In this document: piece after piece, positions 54,418 to 64,000 of the stretch
Position numbering within the stretch: the first letter of the stretch is position 1
Layout: each line of letters starts with the position of its first letter
From: Deinandra increscens subsp. villosa
Taxonomy: Eukaryota > Streptophyta > Magnoliopsida > Asterales > Asteraceae
DNA length: 64,000 nucleotides
Direction: 5' to 3'
Assembly (NCBI GenBank): GCA_039602395.1
Contig: JBCNJP010000008.1
Location: 18,792,354 to 18,856,353, forward strand
The notes under the pieces: generated by a model
The model's input: only the letters and a program-made list of their open reading frames with translations
Databases searched by the model: none
Told to the model about the DNA's origin: nothing
Position numbers and translations under genes: made by a program

Positions 54418-56585
54418 TTTAGGATGAGGAAGATGACACCTGCGAGCCACTAGATATATATTTTACGAATCAGATTTACATCAAAACTCACTGCTGAACT
54501 CATTGCTATCCCAGTGGTTGGTTCCTTGTTTTAGAAGTTGTAGGTCGGTTCTAACCTGCTGGCCAACATCTTTGTGTTTTTAATTTCGTTGCAACCGATT
54601 TCACATCTAACCCATATCTGTTTAGACCTAAAGTGATACTAGAACACGTTAAATCCTAGCCTTTGCTTTAAAGTTGATGTAACATTTATCTTTCTTCTAA
54701 ATAGTGAATATTTAAATCATTTACAACACTTTTTTTTATGTATATGTATTATTTCTCGCAAAATTATTAATGATATGTAGGTTGGTCTAATCTATACTTG
54801 TTTAGACATTTATACGATTTGATAAATTATTTATAGTTTCGTTATTAATTTTGATGGATATAAATAAATATAAATATATTTTACACATATTATAACCGCA
54901 CGTATATTTTTGGGAAAATCCTAACGTACGCTAAAATGATTTTTTTTACTATAATAATAATCATTAACTAAAACAAATAATTTATATGGTTATTTGAGAA
55001 TACTAATCAAGGAAATTGAACGACGTATGTGTCATTGAAGTATTATAAGATTTCATGAATGCATGAAGTAAATGACACAAGTATTAAATAATTATTATTT
55101 AGAACGTGTCGTTTGTACGTTAGACAACTCTCACGACTTTATGCTTATTAGGTGTTTACTTTTAAGGATTTACCGAATTTAGACGTTTATCTTTCCGTGC
55201 AATCCAAGGTGGGTTCATAGCCCCTTTTTCTTTAAAATTTTCATACCATTTGGGTGGAAAACATGCATAGACATTTTTATTTATCATTACTTTATTTTCA
55301 AGTAAATCATATTAATTATTATGCTTATCATCATGAATCACTATGAAACTTTAATCATTTAAATGTTCATACTTTCTATGCAAAGTCAAATACTGGTGAA
55401 TACATTTACTTGTATGTATCTGTGTTGTATCATGTAAATATATAATTTTCCATTCTTGATATTGTATGCTATTTTTTAAACTTTATGCTTAAGGATCTGG
55501 AGCATCAAACATAAGGTTCCTTGCGAAAAACTGAACATGATGACATTGAGGTTCTTGCGAGGAATTGAACATCGTCCCAAAGCTGAGATTCCTGAGAGGA
55601 ACCGAACAGTAATCGTAGAGGTTCCTTAAGAGAGATTTAACACATGGACAAACATTCTTACCGATTGTTGGTTTGCGAACCATCAATCATGCATACTGTT
55701 TATATGATGAATATCTGTTATGTGATGAATATGTGTGTGTAAATGTTTATTCACGTATGACTTTGTGGAACCTTTTTTCAACCATATATTATCACTATGT
55801 AAGTCAAGTACGGTTAAATAAATTGCTTGTATTTATCTACATTATACTGTATTCTAGGGGCCGGTACTTAAGTCTTATGAGCAATCGATGAGATTCCTTT
55901 GAGGGAATCGAACACTTGTAAATCTCATGAGCATCAGTATCATAGAGGTTTCTTTGAGAAACTGAACATCATAATCATAGAGTTTTCTTTAAGAAACTGA
56001 ACATCATAATCGTAGAGATTCCTTTGAGGAGTTGAACATCATTTTGTACGGGGTGACGAGTAAGTGTGTAATTAGAGTAATACTTGCACATTTAGTTTAA
56101 CAATATGACATTGCAAAATTTTATCAAATGTTTTTCCTTTAACTGTTTTCTATTAAACCTATGACTCACCAACTATGTAGATAGTTCACCCTTTTGCGTG
56201 TTTTTATGTTTTTGAGAATTAAGCTTTTATGACTGATGCTACACATAGGACGCTATTGGACCTAGTTAACTCAATCAATATTTATTCATATTCATTTAAG
56301 TTTAATTGTAATCATTGCATGACTTTGCAATTTAGGTAAATGAATTATGAAATCGATATTTATTCACTAGAGCCTCCATTAGAGCCTCCATTAGTTTAAT
56401 TGTAATCATTGTATGACTTCGCAATTTCATAAATCAATATTCATTCGCAATTTAGTTAATGAATTATGGAATCAGCCACAACACTCTGTTTGGAGCTTTT
56501 CCATTAGAGCCTCCATTCAATGTGAATACGAATCTGGACTATGATTGAGAGTCATCTTGATTAACAACAATCCAATGAGCAAGAT
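54418..56585. other. Unassigned AT-rich region with GGTTCCT..AGGAAC words
   Basis: No ORF of interest. Between 55495 and 56045 there are about nine variants of GAG(A/G)TTCCTTTGAGG(A/G)A(T/C)(T/C)GAAC, each close to palindromic around the centre, in two groups (55510-55640 and 55885-56045). This looks like a word array belonging to an undefined LTR. Near 56360-56510 the phrase TTAGAGCCTCCATT occurs three times. Confidence 0.5.
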
Positions 56586-56589
56586 CATG

Positions 56590-57290
56590 TCCTTAGTATT
56601 TCTCAGGTACTTAGGAGATTCTTAACAACAGTCCAATGAGCAAGTGCGGGACACTGCTGGTAACGACCGGTCATGCTCAGAGCATACGAAACATCAGGTC
56701 GTGTGCATAACATGACATTCATAATTGACCCAATAGCCAATGCATATAGAATAGATTCCATTTGCTTCTTCTCAAGGTCCGTCGAAGGAGCTTGTAATTT
56801 GTTCAACAAATTTCCCTTGGGCATAGGAACAGTCCCTTTCTTGGAGTTTTCCATGTTGAATCTAGCTATTATTTTGTCAACGTATGTACTTTGACTAAGA
56901 CCCAGAAGTCACTTAGATCTATCCCTGTAAATCTTTATTCCCAGTATGTAAGCGGCTACTCCCAAATCTTGCATAGCGAAACAAGACGATAGCCATTTCT
57001 TAACTTCGTTAAGCATGGGTATGTTGTTTTCTATTATCAGTATATCATCTACATACAATATGAGAAATGATATAGTGCTCCCACTTTCCCTTCTGTAAAC
57101 ATAGGGCTCATATTCGTTTTTAGCAAAATCATATTCTTTGATTTTCTTATCTAAACAAAGATTCCAGCTCTGAGATACCTGTTTAAGTCCATAATGGACT
57201 TATTCAGTTTTCATACCCTATTTGGATATTTAGGATCCTTAAAACCCTCTGGCTGAACCATGTAGATAGAGTGAGCTTCTTCACTTTTTC
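56590..57290 (-). pseudogene. pol: Copia RT fragment of another lineage, broken
   Basis: Minus-strand reading, with frame changes and stops, gives IYMVQPEGFKDPKYPN, LYVDDILII (YVDD), MQDLGVAAYILGIKIYRDRS, STYVDKIIARFNMENSKKG and LCTRPDVSYALSMTGRYQ. This wording (LGIKIYRDRS, MENSKKG) is that of Tork/Angela-like copia, unlike the Sirevirus-type pol elsewhere here. Confidence 0.85.
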
Positions 57291-57293
57291 CGA

Positions 57294-58094
57294 TTCTGTG
57301 TGTATTTGAGCTAGTGAGAGAAACCAGAGAGTTATATTTGTAATCTTTAAGTGATTAATACGACAAACTCTTATTTACCTTCTTGTTTCACTAGAATTGA
57401 TTGATTCACCAGTAGTAAGATCCATCCATGGACTTACAAGTGGTATCAGAGCAAATCCAGGTTGCTCTACTGGTTTTGAATTGGTCAAAGTTTTAAGTTC
57501 AAGTGAGAGAAAGCGGGGTTTCTTTCTTTTTCTCAGTTTTGAGTGTTTTTGGTCTTAACACTGATTTCGAAACATTCCTTGAGCGTTATTCTTGCTTACT
57601 ACTATGATTCAGATTCAAATTCGTCCAAAATCTTCAAAATCAATAATTTTGAGTTGGGTTTGCCGGAAGAATGTCTCAGTTCGTCGGTTGAGTGTTTTGG
57701 TCCGCCGTTTGAATCTTCATCGTCGGTTCGCTAAGTTTTGGTTCGGCGGTTGCATTTACACATTGGTTCGCTCAGGCAATCTTCAACTTTGGTCTGTGGC
57801 AGTTACCATTTGGTCTGGTGCGGTTATCACCGAACCATTGGGCCGCTGACCAAATTGGTTCATTGTTAAATATTCTGGTTCACTAAGTTCTTCGGTCCGC
57901 TGGTTTGACTTTTTGGTCCGGAGGTTCAGCATCGTGTTTATTGGTTTCATGATTTCGTTTTGGTTCGCTGATATTCTTTAGTTCTATTCGTTGGCATAGA
58001 TTACAAAGTTCAAAATGAATGATTTCTACGCGTTTTCCTCTATTCAAAATTTAATGCAAGAAATGATGAATTTTGACAACGAAATTGGTACAAG
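57294..58094 (+). pseudogene. gag: E12: LTR end, PBS, leader and gag start
   Basis: LTR remnant ending GGACTTACA (57438), PBS TGGTATCAGAGC (57441-57452), then a leader with GGTTCGC / GGTCCGCCG words (57685-57970). Gag start is MNDFYAFSSIQNLMQEMMNFD at 58015, the same family as E14 gag (SIQN/AIQN, NEIGTS). It is cut after NEIGTS by the gypsy-like sequence. Confidence 0.8.
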
Positions 58095-59453
58095 TATAAC
58101 ACCCACTCCCAGACTTAGCACCAGGAGGGGTCACGCATCGGATTTACTCATGAACACAAGGTACAACAGAGATAATTAAGCAGCGGAAATTTAAAACTTT
58201 TATTCAATAAGCCAAGTACTACAAGTAAGAGAGATAATCTACATAAAGTAATTCTAACTATAACTACATTTTATTACTATATCTATGACAGCTTGCCAAA
58301 ATGCTTCCCCTGATAGCTTGCCTGTCTAATCCCTTATCGAAAGGGCCTTCTCCTTTCTACCTGAAGCCTCACCTTGACCTGACATACATATATATTTTTG
58401 AAAGTTCAGCTTATGCTGGTGAGTTCTACGTTTTAAAAACTTTACCTCACTCTGAGGTTAAAACCTTTAGATCTGCAAGATCCCCTTTTTCACCAACATT
58501 TAACAAGTGTAACATATAACACAATTATTCATCATGTAATATTCCTTAACAAGAAATACCCTCTATAAAACCATTTGTCCCATTATCCCCTCTATTCCTT
58601 TCTATAACACCAACATTTATTATCAGTATAAATCCTGCTAACATAAGCAGGGATACCATTGATGCTCACTACGGAGTTTACCCTTATGCCCCGATTTGGT
58701 AATCCCTATAAAGGACAGTAGCACTGTTTTCCCCTCTTTGCTAACTGCTAAGTTCATCCTTCGTTGGATGATCCCTATAACGGATAGTTGCATTCTTCTA
58801 CTACTTTTGCTAACTGCCGAGCTTAACCTTATTTGGGCAACTCCTATAATGGACAGTTGCTTCCCCCTAAACTTCCCCTAGTACTATTACCTGCCCCTAG
58901 ATAAATACCCAAGTGACTTAGGGTTATCAGTAGACAGCGATAAGGCATTCATATACTACAACAAGTGGACATCCCCCAATTTACCATTGGCGTATGTATA
59001 CAGGATGTACCAGCGGTGTATCCTCTACACTTATGATATACCAGGTAACTAATACTATTATCCTTATATATAGGAAGTACCAGCGGCGTATCCACCACAT
59101 AATAATAAAGCGAATGCATCATTTGTTCTCATATAATCATACATATTCACTATAACTTCTACTAATAATTCCGTTATCACTTGTCAATTTAATTTCAAAG
59201 CAAGCATAGCACTTATCATATCACAGTCATCATAATTTGTGTAATAACACGCATAATGATTTAAACTCATTTTCATAACATATCATATATATTAGCCCAA
59301 AATCCTTTTAACAGTTTATCAATTCAAGATATTTCACGTATAAGCATTTTAATGCATTTCCATATCAGTTCGCGTATATATATCAATCCAAAAACATACT
59401 TTAACAATTTAAAACATTTCGTGTATAAGCACTTGAATGTATTTTCATAAGAT
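58095..59453. mobile_element. Gypsy-like LTR fragment (tentative)
   Basis: Begins TATAACACCCACTCCCAGAC, close to the TGTAACACCC start common in plant chromovirus LTRs, with AGCGGAAAT and TTTTATTCAATAAGCC following. It holds three diverged repeats of about 70 bp (CCCTATAA.GGACAGT..., 58690-58865) and a pair GTACCAGCGG(T/C)GTATCC (59010, 59085). No coding sequence. Probably a solo or truncated LTR. Target copies were not found, and the right side is cut by E13. Confidence 0.55.
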
Positions 59454-60374
59454 TGTAGATCTTTATAGGGTTGGTGGCAACTCAAACATAGCATCCTTAG
59501 TATTTGTGCTCAAATTGTAAATCTTTCACTTTAACTTGTAATTTGTACTTGGACAATTCTCTTGATGTTTATGTTAATCCTTCAAGTACTTGATGTTTTG
59601 TATGAATCATATGTAATCTCATAACTTGTGTTGATCATTGATATTAAGGAATTTGCCCTTGTACATTTCTAAGGTGATGTGAAAGTCTAGATCCATATTC
59701 TGTGTCATTTCATGAAAAATTACTTGGCTAATGTTAATAATTGAATGTGTCTTAATAATAAATAACCCTTAATGGTTCAATAATGATTCTTGACATTTTA
59801 CGAGTGTACTTGATGATTTCGAGTTAGTCTTGGCGACCTCACCAAGTTGGCGACCTCACCAAGGGTCTTGGCGACCTCACCAAGTTGGCGACCTTACCAA
59901 GGGTCTTGGCGACCTCACCAAGCTTGGCGACCTCATCAAGCTTGGCGACCTCACCAGATTGCCTTGGCGACTTGGCATAACTCTTGGCACTCTGGATAAA
60001 TGCTCTCGGCGACCTCACCAAGGATGGCGACCTCACCAAGTGACCTTGGTGATTTCAGCATTTGTTCTTGGCTATCTCGTCAGTCTGATGACATAATTTT
60101 CACTAACTTCAATAACATTCTCTTGATTTCAGTGTTGTGACATCAGGTGCTCTCTCCAGTATAAATAGCAACATAATAATAACCTAGAATAAGCTTTTGG
60201 AAAGCTGTTTGAAGAGAGAGAGCACGTGTGTGTGAAAACCCACGTGTTCTTTAGTTTCAGACATGAAATCTAAGGATTTCAACCAACAAACACTATGATT
60301 TGATCATGGATTCATGATTTCCGCACTTGGATCTGTGCATTGGATGTGTAAAGGCTCCAAATTGGTCCTGAAAA
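59454..60374 (+). repeat. E13 5' LTR
   Basis: TGTAGATC... to ...TTGGTCCTGAAA. The early part aligns loosely with the E1/E6 LTR (GTTGGTGGCAACTCAAAC), and the end matches GGTCCTGACA with a change. The array of CTTGGCGACCTCACCAAG words is 59833-60062 and TATAAATAG is at 60160-60168. The start is inferred. Confidence 0.75.
59833..60062 (+). repeat. E13 LTR array of TTGGCGACCTCACCAAG words
   Basis: About ten copies. The word contains its own inverted pair CTTGG...CCAAG. It lies about 100 bases upstream of the TATA box. An in-frame reading through it (GDLTKL repeats) is a by-product. Confidence 0.92.
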
Positions 60375-60375
60375 A

Positions 60376-60388
60376 TGGTATCAGACCC
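60376..60388 (+). promoter_or_regulatory. E13 primer binding site
   Basis: TGGTATCAGACCC, one mismatch to the usual TGGTATCAGAGCC. Confidence 0.85.
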
Positions 60389-61142
60389 ATTGTTCTTCAT
60401 GTTCTTAAGGTTTTTTCTCAAAAACTTGAAGAATCACTCATTCAAGTCATCAAATCTAGTTGTTTGTATGATTTTTCTTAAACCATTTTGAACGAAATTT
60501 CATAAGGAATCTGTTGGAATGCTTAGATTTCATCAATAATCACAACAAATGGGTCAATTTTTGAGTTTTTCAGATTTATGCGAACACAGAGCATACGTGC
60601 TGTGCGTTTTTTTTTTGAAAAATAAAGTCTATCCTTCACTGATTTTGAGTCAAAATTGAACATGCATACATGTTAGACTCATGATTTAGGGATGATAGCA
60701 ACTTGAATCATTCAAAAACATCAAGTATTGAAGATTTTAGAGAAAAAATTGTGTTCTTGGAAGTTTTTCATAAGAATCACTGTTTGATCCGATTTCACTT
60801 AGATTAAGTGGTTTTTGGAGTTTGTTATAGTTAACAAACATGTTCCTAATCAAATTCCTAAACTATTGGTGCAATAAAAACTTGCTTTTGTGAAATTTAA
60901 TTTTGACCCAGTGATTATGCTCAAGAACATGGATGAAAATTTTCTAAGTCTCGAAGATTTTGAAAATTTCAAATTTTTCAGATTATTGATTGATTGATTC
61001 AAACTAAATAAGCTTCATGATGTTTGTTTTGTAGGTTTTGAGCAATTAACCTCAATCTTAGCATCCGTTGAAGCAATTTCTGAGATCTTCAACCCGTTCG
61101 ACCCATTAGGCATTTTTGTGAAGAAACACAACTTGTTTCATC
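60389..61142 (+). other. E13 leader
   Basis: Non-coding, T-rich. An acceptor-like GATGTTTGTTTTGTAG/G lies at 61021-61036, about 100 bases before the gag ATG. No word array is evident, unlike E2, E10 and E12. Confidence 0.6.
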
Positions 61143-62164
61143 ATGTCTGAGTTCAATTCTGGAAACAAAATGTTCCCAGGGCATAATAGGCCTCCAAAGC
61201 TACTCGGGGCCGCCAACTATGATGACTGGAAAAAGAAATTTCAGTGTTACCTCGAGTACCTAGATTATGACCTATTGACATCTGTGAAGTGTGGTCCTAA
61301 GGTGTTCTATGTGGAACCTGTTCCTGTGGCTGGTGCTGATCCACCTAATCCTCAGAGACGTGTAATAAAGAAAGTTGAGGACTATTCACCAGCTATTCAT
61401 AATAAAATGAAGGTTGACAAACGTGCTCTCGGGTGTATCAAAATGGCATTATCTGATGACATTGCCTTCCACTTCACTAAGGCAACTTCTGCTCACGAAA
61501 TCTGGTTTGCACTTAAGAAAAAGTATGAGGGGAATATTGAGAGCAAAGAGAGGAGACTGGACTCTCTCAAACTGCGTTTCAACACCTTTGCTCACACTGC
61601 TGGAGACTCATTTGAGACTCATGTGACAAAATTCTGCAGACTTATCTGTGAGATGCAAAATAACCAGATCCGACCTGAGATGCCAGCTATATCTAAGAAG
61701 ATTCTGAAGTCACTTCCTCGGGATTTTGCTCCATATGTAATCTACCTGCTTGAAAGCAGTGATTTAGCCACTTGTGACTACATGGATCTCATTGACAAAG
61801 TCAGAGGCTATGAAATTGCAGCTATTGAAAGAGATGGAAATTCACTCATGTGGAAAGTTACAAATAAGAGTTCCTCTCAGATTGCCCCAAATGCCGCTTT
61901 CATCACTCCTAATGAGATTGACTTGGAATTTCCTTACTTTGCTGGTGGGTCCTGTTCCTCTGTTCAAGCTGCTCCAGTTCCTACTCAACAACCGGTTTGT
62001 CAAGCTAGCTTCGTTTCTCAACAACCCGTCTCACCAGTGATTCGGACACCTGCTACATACCAATCAGGACCGTCAGCTGTAGGATTAACTGACAAAGATC
62101 AAGAGTTGTGTAATGCTCTTGTGGCATGCCTTGCTTCCCAAATGTCTGGAAGTATTGAAAGTAC
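61143..62164 (+). CDS. gag: E13 gag, N-terminal 340 residues, cut by E14
   Basis: MSEFNSGNKMFPGHNRPPKL followed by NYDDWKKKFQCYLEYLDYD and a UBN2 domain (IWFALKKKYEGN, LRFNTFAHTAGDSF, KKILKSLPRDFAPYV). The start motif matches E6 (GHNRPPKL.GA). The frame is clean up to the E14 LTR, then reads eight foreign residues to a stop. The zinc knuckle and pol lie beyond the window, if present. Confidence 0.9.
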
Positions 62165-62492
62165 TGTTGATGCATGGTTCCTGATCGTCATGTGAAGTAT
62201 CGAGAACAAGACGGAACGTGCAAGTTTTGGTCTGGCCGAACCTTGGCCGAACTCCAAGTTCGGAGCCGCCGAAGCTTGGCCGAACCTGAGGTTCGGCCAG
62301 TCGTGTTTTCAGCCTATAAATAGGTTCGTCTTGTATAGAGTTAGAGAGCTTCCGTGTTATAACTTTCTTTGAGTGTACTTTGTGGTCTCTGTGGTTAATA
62401 CAAATCTCAGTTGTATTAACTCTCAGTGTTTTACTCATTTACATTGATTTCTATACGACTAAGTAGAAGATCCACACGCTCAAGCAATTTCA
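62165..62492 (+). repeat. E14 5' LTR
   Basis: 328 bp, TGTTGATGCATGG to CAATTTCA, homologous to the E3 LTR. Words GCCGAACYT..RGTTCGG at 62232-62300 precede TATAAATA (62315-62322). The candidate target copy is AGTAC (62160-62164); its partner lies outside the window. Confidence 0.9.
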
Positions 62493-62494
62493 AT

Positions 62495-62506
62495 TGGTAT
62501 CAGAGC
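62495..62506 (+). promoter_or_regulatory. E14 primer binding site
   Basis: TGGTATCAGAGC two bases inside the LTR. Confidence 0.92.
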
Positions 62507-63064
62507 AATAGGTTTATTATACTAGTCGGAGATCAGTGTTTTTCGTGTTTTCGAGTTCAAATTCACGTTTTTGAGTTTCAAAATTCGTTTATCATCTTCG
62601 TTTCTCAAAAATCTCGTCTAAAACATCATGCTTTACGTTCAAATTGTGTGTTTTTGCTCGTTTTTGTTCATTTGAGTAGTCTCAGCTCGAGAGGTGTCGA
62701 ATTTAGTGAGTTTTTCCGGAATTTTTTTGGTTTTTCGCGTTCGGCCGAACTCCACGTTCGGCGTAACTGCTTCGCACTCTAGGTTCGGAGTACGCTCGGC
62801 ATAACCGCTCCGAACACCAGGTTCGGAGTACGTTCGGAGACGTTCGGTGAAAGTTCGGAGCTCGTTCGGAGATCATTCGGACTATACATCTAGTTCGGTG
62901 AGAGTTCGGACTAGGATCGGAGGGTTTCAGAGTTAACAAAGTTCGGTGAGAGATCGGAGAGAGTTCGGACTGTGTTTTTGAGTTCGGACCACGTTCGGTG
63001 GAAGTTCGAAGGGTATATTAGGTTCGGACGAGGTTCGGAGTGAACAGTAATCTGGTTTTCGAAA
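62507..63064 (+). repeat. E14 leader with GTTCGG(A/T)G words
   Basis: About 25 copies of GTTCGG, mostly as GTTCGGAG, GTTCGGTGAGAGTTCGG or TCCACGTTCGGCG, between 62735 and 63050. The same CCGAAC/GTTCGG core occurs in the LTR of this element. Confidence 0.88.
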
Positions 63065-64000
63065 ATGTCCGATTTTCAAGCGTTCGCGGCTATTCAAAAC
63101 TCAGTTCAAGCTACGATGCAAACAATGATGAATTATGATAATGAAATCGGAACAAGTCAAAAAGTTCCCAAATTGCTAAAATTGGAAGATTATCATAGTT
63201 GGGTTAAACGGTTCGAAGCATATGTTGACACGAATGATATTGATATGTGGTTATCATTTACTGAGCAATATGATTACCCTAAAGATGAAACTGGTGAACC
63301 TATACTTCAAAGAAAAATGTCTTCTGAACAAAAGAAAGCTTATCAAGCTGAGAAAAAGGCATATGGTACTTTAACGATGGCATTGCCTAAAGAGTTACTT
63401 CATCAATTTGCTGGTAACTACACATCAAAAAGTCTATGGGATGCTTTGGAGAAAAGATGTGAAGGCAATGACCAGTACAAGAAAAGTCGACAAAAGGTTT
63501 TGAAGAAAGAGTTTGATAGTTTCAAACATTATCAGAATGAAACGATTCCCAATCTGATCGCAAGATTTGCTCATCTGATGAGTGAAATGCGCTTGGTGAA
63601 TCTTACTAAAGACGAAGCTGATATGAAAGAGAAGATTTTGGAAGCTCTACCTGAAAAATGGGAGAATTATGTTATGATGATTACTCATGACAAGGATTTT
63701 CAAGGATTGTCTTTCAATGATTTAGTACAAAGAATTCAGGCTAGGGATATGGAATTGATGGTGAACAAGTCTCTTCCTACACAAATTCAGAATCCTGCAG
63801 TGTATCATGGTGAAAATGATTCTACAATGAATGCTGGGAAATCGAATATTCTTAATTCTGCACCCCCGACAGCATTCCTGGCAGGTAAATCTGAATCTTC
63901 AAGTTATTCTTCTGCTGGTTGTACTGTTTCTGTTCCGAGTTCTTCAAATCAAACTGCATTATCTGCTCAAACTATCGATGATTATAATGCTTTAATGTCT
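63065..64000 (+). CDS. gag: E14 gag, open at the window end
   Basis: MSDFQAFAAIQNSVQATMQT then LLKLEDYHSWVKRFEAYVD (the DUF4219-like start) and a UBN2 domain (SLWDALEKRCEGNDQYKKS, LIARFAHLMSEMRLVN, ILEALPEKWENYV). A Ser-rich linker follows (SSSYSSAG, SSSNQTALSAQTID). 312 codons without a stop, no zinc knuckle yet reached. This is the cleanest unfinished gag in the window and may belong to a young element. Confidence 0.93.
   Translation, partial: MSDFQAFAAIQNSVQATMQTMMNYDNEIGTSQKVPKLLKLEDYHSWVKRFEAYVDTNDIDMWLSFTEQYDYPKDETGEPILQRKMSSEQKKAYQAEKKAYGTLTMALPKELLHQFAGNYTSKSLWDALEKRCEGNDQYKKSRQKVLKKEFDSFKHYQNETIPNLIARFAHLMSEMRLVNLTKDEADMKEKILEALPEKWENYVMMITHDKDFQGLSFNDLVQRIQARDMELMVNKSLPTQIQNPAVYHGENDSTMNAGKSNILNSAPPTAFLAGKSESSSYSSAGCTVSVPSSSNQTALSAQTIDDYNALMS

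Noticed and set aside
54410..54424. Interstitial telomere repeat (TTTAGGG)
   Set aside because: Only about two units, and the first is the hAT target duplication.
59830..60096. 88-aa repetitive protein (GDLTKL repeats)
   Set aside because: Translation of the E13 LTR word array upstream of its TATA box.
1..64000. tRNA or rRNA genes
   Set aside because: All tRNA-like matches are 12-13-base primer binding sites next to LTRs; no cloverleaf seen.

Overview
This is a stretch of plant repeat DNA. I found no convincing host gene. The sequence is AT-rich. It is built from Ty1/copia retrotransposons with initiator-Met-tRNA-type primer binding sites (TGGTATCAGAGC), a CACTA transposon, a hAT transposon and a gypsy-like fragment, inserted into one another. 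The gag/pol families and the extra third ORF resemble Sirevirus-type elements that are abundant in Asteraceae (lettuce or Tanacetum-like). That host assignment comes from memory of the families, not from a search.

Layout. E1 (+, before 1 to 21997) is the 3' half of a large Sirevirus-like element. It has a hairpin-word array, a TATA box, a multi-intron leader, a third ORF, then the 3' LTR. E2 (-, 6198-18970) is a complete 12.8 kb element inserted in the E1 third ORF with a perfect AGAAC target duplication. E3 (+, 21998-23717) is the 3' end of another element, into which E1 appears to be inserted. E4 (+, about 24007-32378) is a decayed gag-pol. Its protease region is split by E5 (26643-30840), a non-coding LTR element with TSD GTATC that contains a 500-base assembly gap. 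E6 (-, 32379-35019) is a chimera of two LTR families. E7 (+, 35020-36674) is a decayed RT/RNase H cut by a CACTA element (36675 to about 40350). E8 (+, 40355-46814) is a second copy of the E1 leader and third ORF. It is split by E9 (-, 42499-46172, non-autonomous) and followed by a solo LTR. A hAT element (47533-54409, 8-bp TSD with one mismatch) carries a decayed trihelix/NAM-like gene and an inserted copia element E10 (-). The right end holds an unrelated copia RT remnant (-), then E12, a gypsy-like fragment, E13 and E14, each cutting into the one before. E14 gag runs off the window end.

Shared logic. Many of these elements carry short words built around TTCG/CGAA, arranged as inverted pairs, just upstream of a TATA box in the LTR. 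Words of the same or a related type recur in the gag leader and, in E1 and E2, upstream of the third ORF. The word differs between families. The region after pol (or beside the gag remnant) in E2, E3 and E10 carries three consecutive stem-loops with a conserved core. In E2 and E3 the outer stems differ between units but stay complementary. The E1 and E8 third ORFs share a three-intron leader whose last acceptor abuts the ATG. These three features are the best candidates for undescribed biology here.
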